This document shows positions 61,083-64,000 of a DNA stretch of 64,000 bases, piece by piece; positions within the stretch are counted from its first letter, which is position 1, and every line of letters starts with the position of its first letter. Source of the DNA: Paulownia fortunei (lineage: Eukaryota > Streptophyta > Magnoliopsida > Lamiales > Paulowniaceae); the NCBI GenBank assembly GCA_019321725.1, contig CM033121.1, forward strand, positions 16,943,723-17,007,722. Reading direction: 5' to 3'. The position numbers were made by a program, and so were the translations under genes. A model generated the notes under the pieces. That model was not told the DNA's origin. It was given only the letters and a program-made list of their open reading frames with translations, and searched no databases.

Positions 61083-63091
61083 TGTAACACCCACTACTCA
61101 ACAACTATATATAAAGTATAATTTGACATTATTGAACTTGTGTGTACGTGCGATATTCTTTTTTTGTGTAATACTTTATGAAAAGATAAATCACTTTTTA
61201 TATGCACAATCTTATTTAAAATACTTCCTCACATATGTCATGTATATAGCAGGATCAATATTTATATAAAAGCACAATACCCACAACGACCACAATATTT
61301 ACATACTTGTTTACAATAAAGGTTTAAAAGCCAAATATAGTACCAATCTCAAAATATAATACAACAGACTCCGAATATAACAAGCCAACAAAGTAGCCCA
61401 ACAGGTTATTATCCATGTACACGCTTTGTCCCTCAGACACCTACAGGAGCTCTAATAGCTGCCTAGCCAATAAAAGATGCTTCAAGCATTGCTGTGCTCA
61501 CCTACCATGCCTAAACTATATGAGCTAATGCCCAACAAGTAAACATTATGCATGTCAAAGAATAATCCACAATATCAAGTCATGCATGTCAGAATGCTAT
61601 GCCCACAATGCAATTCCATGCATCAAAATATTTCTCTCAAAATCATTTCTTTCTTGGGCCCCTGACCAATACTACTATCCCATGCACCAAAAAAGAGTTC
61701 TGCACACTGCCATAATCCAATGGCCGATAATGATATAAGCATACAAATCTATGCACCAAACCTACAAATCCATGCATACAACCATGCAAATCCATGCATG
61801 CTTCGGTGCACTTGTAGTGGTCAGCAAAATATTTTTCATTCTAAGAATCATGTCGTCCAATGCAAGATTTATCCCAATGCTTGTATATAATGCATGCATA
61901 TGCCAATGTCCATATATGTATGCTTAATAAACATGAATGACAGTAATGCGTGCAGTCTGCTATGCACATATATCTATGATATTACATATAAATCACACAT
62001 TTACTATGTCTATGTATTGTAGTTGCAAATGAATCTTTACTTACCTTTCACTTGGTTGGTGGTTTAGTCTAGAATTGTTTAGTGTTCCTCTCCAACCTTA
62101 GATGTAAAATAACCTGTAATATTATCCAACATCAAGCACCATTCTCAATTTGCAAAGTTGAAAGCACAAAATCTCATACTAAAATCTTAAACACCAAGCT
62201 ATTTAGGTAACAATCAATCTTTCACAAACTAGAACCCAATATAGTCCATCAAATACCTTAATTTCTTATTATAGATACATGTAAACATCATATAATTGAA
62301 GTATTATCACTCTAATAGCATGTACCTAATTGTTAGAACTTAATAGAAACATGTTTAGGTTGAAACATGCTAAGTTATCAAATGAGACAGATTCACATTT
62401 TCATATTTTCTTGTTTTAGTTGCATGCTAACTTTGACATTCTTAAGCATATCCAATCACTCCCAAATTTTTACCACACTTAGATAACATGTAGAGAAATG
62501 TAACCATATTATAGAATTGAATAAAATCACTGATTTACCTCAGAAAAACTAGCCCACTTATCACATCACAAAAATTATAAGTTCTATCATCACAGTTTTG
62601 AGTGTCTCTTCAAATATCAAACCATATTTCGATTTCTCACCTCTCCAAACTTACCTACATCCCCTAAAATCATATATAAACACATATATCATGAAATATA
62701 TATGTGTGAATTAAGCTATTATACATATATATAGCTTTAAAGACAAAAATCAGCAAGTATACAGTTTCTATCCCGAGTGATTTCTATTATGATTTTGCAA
62801 CTAAAAATTCTTCTTCTGTTAGTTATAAGGCCATAAATAACATCCTAAAATGATTGTTAACAATAATAGAAGCTTTATAAATCATAAACCCTCAAATAAT
62901 TCAATAATTGAAATCAAAACATGAATTATGCTCAATTATGCATAATTTTAAGTTTCTACTTGCTCCTCCCCTGCTTTCCTTTACTTCCTTCACTCTTTTC
63001 TTTACTTGGAAGCACTTAGAGAAACTTCTAAAATTCAATATGGAGGTTTGGAAGGTGAAATAGCTCAGAGATGATTTTTTTGGTCGTGGTT
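61083..63091 (-). repeat. Element D 5' LTR, interrupted
   Basis: It begins TGTAACACCCACTACTC at 61083 and matches the 3' LTR at 54742 and, further in, 60060-60590. TATA-like TTTATATAAAAG complement at 61257-61271. At 63091 (GGTCGTGGTT) another LTR begins; the rest must lie right of the window. Confidence 0.85.
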
Positions 63092-64000
63092 TGTAACACC
63101 CCCGTTACTACACAACTATATATATATAATATAATTTGACATGATAGAACCTGTGTGCATGCACATAATATTTTTGTTTTCCCTGTAACATCATAATAAA
63201 TAATAAACTATTTTTCCCACTCAGAAACTAATTTATATATATACCTATAGAGGACCCACATCGAACACAATATTTACATACTCATGTACCTAATAGCTTT
63301 AAAAGTAACACACAGTATAAGTTCCAAAACCTAATACAATAGACTCCAAAATCAAATAAGTTAACAACCAGCCCAACAGGTCATCATCTATATACATTGA
63401 TCCTCAGAACCTGTAGGAGCTCCAGCTGCTCGCTCAGTAAGTCCATAGCTTCAAGTATCATCAAACTCACCTACAATGCATGAACTACGTGAGCTAATGC
63501 TCAATAAATGAAAATCATGCATGCTAAAGGGATAATCCAATATAAATGTAATGCATTACTATGAGATCATAACAAGAATGCAAACTTATGCATAAAAATA
63601 GTTCATTCAAAATCATTTTCCATCATTGGGCCCTTGGCCCACCTACTATGTACCGGATAGAGCTCTCAACAATATAATGCATTAGTAGTGGTCAACCAAA
63701 ATATTTTCTTTCTGAAAATAATGTCATGCATGCAAAACCTCAACTGTGAGCAAGTGTTATGCATGCATATGTAAATGCTGATGAATGACATGTCCAATGA
63801 CATAATAGATCCTATGTCTCATCATCCAATCAACATATGCACTATAAGGTATGTATAATACTCACAATACAAATATCAAGATACAAGGATCACATTTAAT
63901 ATAGATAATGCACAAAATACTATGTCCATACATTATAGTTGCAAATGGATTTTCACTTACCTTTCACCTTTGATATCCTACTGAAGGTTAACAAGATTCT
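63092..64000 (-). repeat. Gypsy LTR, partial, running off window
   Basis: It starts TGTAACACCCCCGTTACTACAC, like the 3' ends of element A LTRs, and keeps shared LTR blocks (GAGCTCCAGC at 63418, CTCACCTACAATGCATGAACTAC near 63468, a TTACCTTTCACC block near 63957). It is a distinct subtype. Flank on the left is TGGTT (63087-63091), the expected TSD to look for downstream. Confidence 0.8.

Larger units (their letters stand above)
54742..63091 (-). mobile_element. Tekay-like Ty3/gypsy element D, minus strand, partly deleted and interrupted
   Basis: Left to right: 3' LTR 54742-55931 (internally deleted), pol and gag 55932-58631, leader, inserted solo LTR 58704-60978, rest of leader with primer site, 5' LTR from 61083, interrupted at 63091 by another LTR. 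RNase H C-terminus, integrase, chromodomain and polypurine tract are missing at the 55931/55932 junction. Coding identity with element A is high. The left flank GGCCA would have to recur beyond the window for a TSD. Confidence 0.85.

Overview
The window looks like nuclear DNA from a flowering plant, most likely a eudicot, in a gene-poor, heterochromatin-like region. It is AT-rich and almost entirely built from decayed, nested LTR retrotransposons. I see no intact cellular gene, no rRNA or tRNA gene, no CRISPR array and no bacterial features. The plant assignment rests on Ty3/gypsy chromoviruses of Tekay/Del type (very long LTRs, initiator-Met tRNA primer site, C-terminal chromodomain), a Tat-type gypsy element with a second RNase H, Athila-type gag and Asp-tRNA primer sites, and Ty1/copia elements. 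LTR ends were placed from TG...CA termini and target-site duplications (TSDs) read by eye.

Layout. (1) 1-9865: an Athila-like element on the minus strand (gag, primer site, LTR). Its LTR is split by a solo gypsy LTR (1067-9087, TSD TTATG). That LTR is split by a plus-strand copia element (1509-7581), and the copia LTR is split by a 916-bp terminal-inverted-repeat element with a polypurine core (4915-5830, 10-bp TSD). (2) 9866-15773: AT-rich non-coding DNA with a diverged inverted repeat and a 186-bp tandem duplication. (3) 15774-20060: a minus-strand LTR (type C) carrying a complete solo Tekay-type LTR (16405-19283, TSD GCTTT). (4) 21622-25865: a minus-strand copia element with flush TSDs (TGTTC) but a collapsed interior. 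(5) 25871-27609: a stretch with a plant-like TATA promoter and a nearly open reading frame resembling the 'putative gypsy type transposon' domain family, with a likely short intron. (6) 27610-46016: a type C LTR, then a degraded plus-strand Tekay-like element (29902-32624 and 42771-46016) interrupted by a structurally complete 10.1-kb Tekay-like element (32625-42765, TSD ATTGG). (7) 46017-47750: a second Athila-like primer site and LTR, minus strand. (8) 47755-54741: a plus-strand Tat-type gypsy element with gag, protease, RT, two RNases H and integrase. A 53-bp tandem array and an antisense reading frame follow it. (9) 54742-63091: a minus-strand Tekay-like element that lost integrase and carries a solo LTR (58704-60978, TSD ATATA) in its leader. 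(10) 63092-64000: one more minus-strand LTR running off the window.

All coding regions carry stops or frameshifts. In the best element most stops fit C-to-T change at CAG, CAA or CGA codons, as expected from deamination in silenced, methylated DNA. The parts form no pathway; what can be read is the order of insertion, recombination to solo LTRs, and deletion. The points I would look at first are the promoter-bearing reading frame at 26354-27609, the Tat element's 53-bp array with its antisense frame, and the polypurine-filled element inside the copia LTR.
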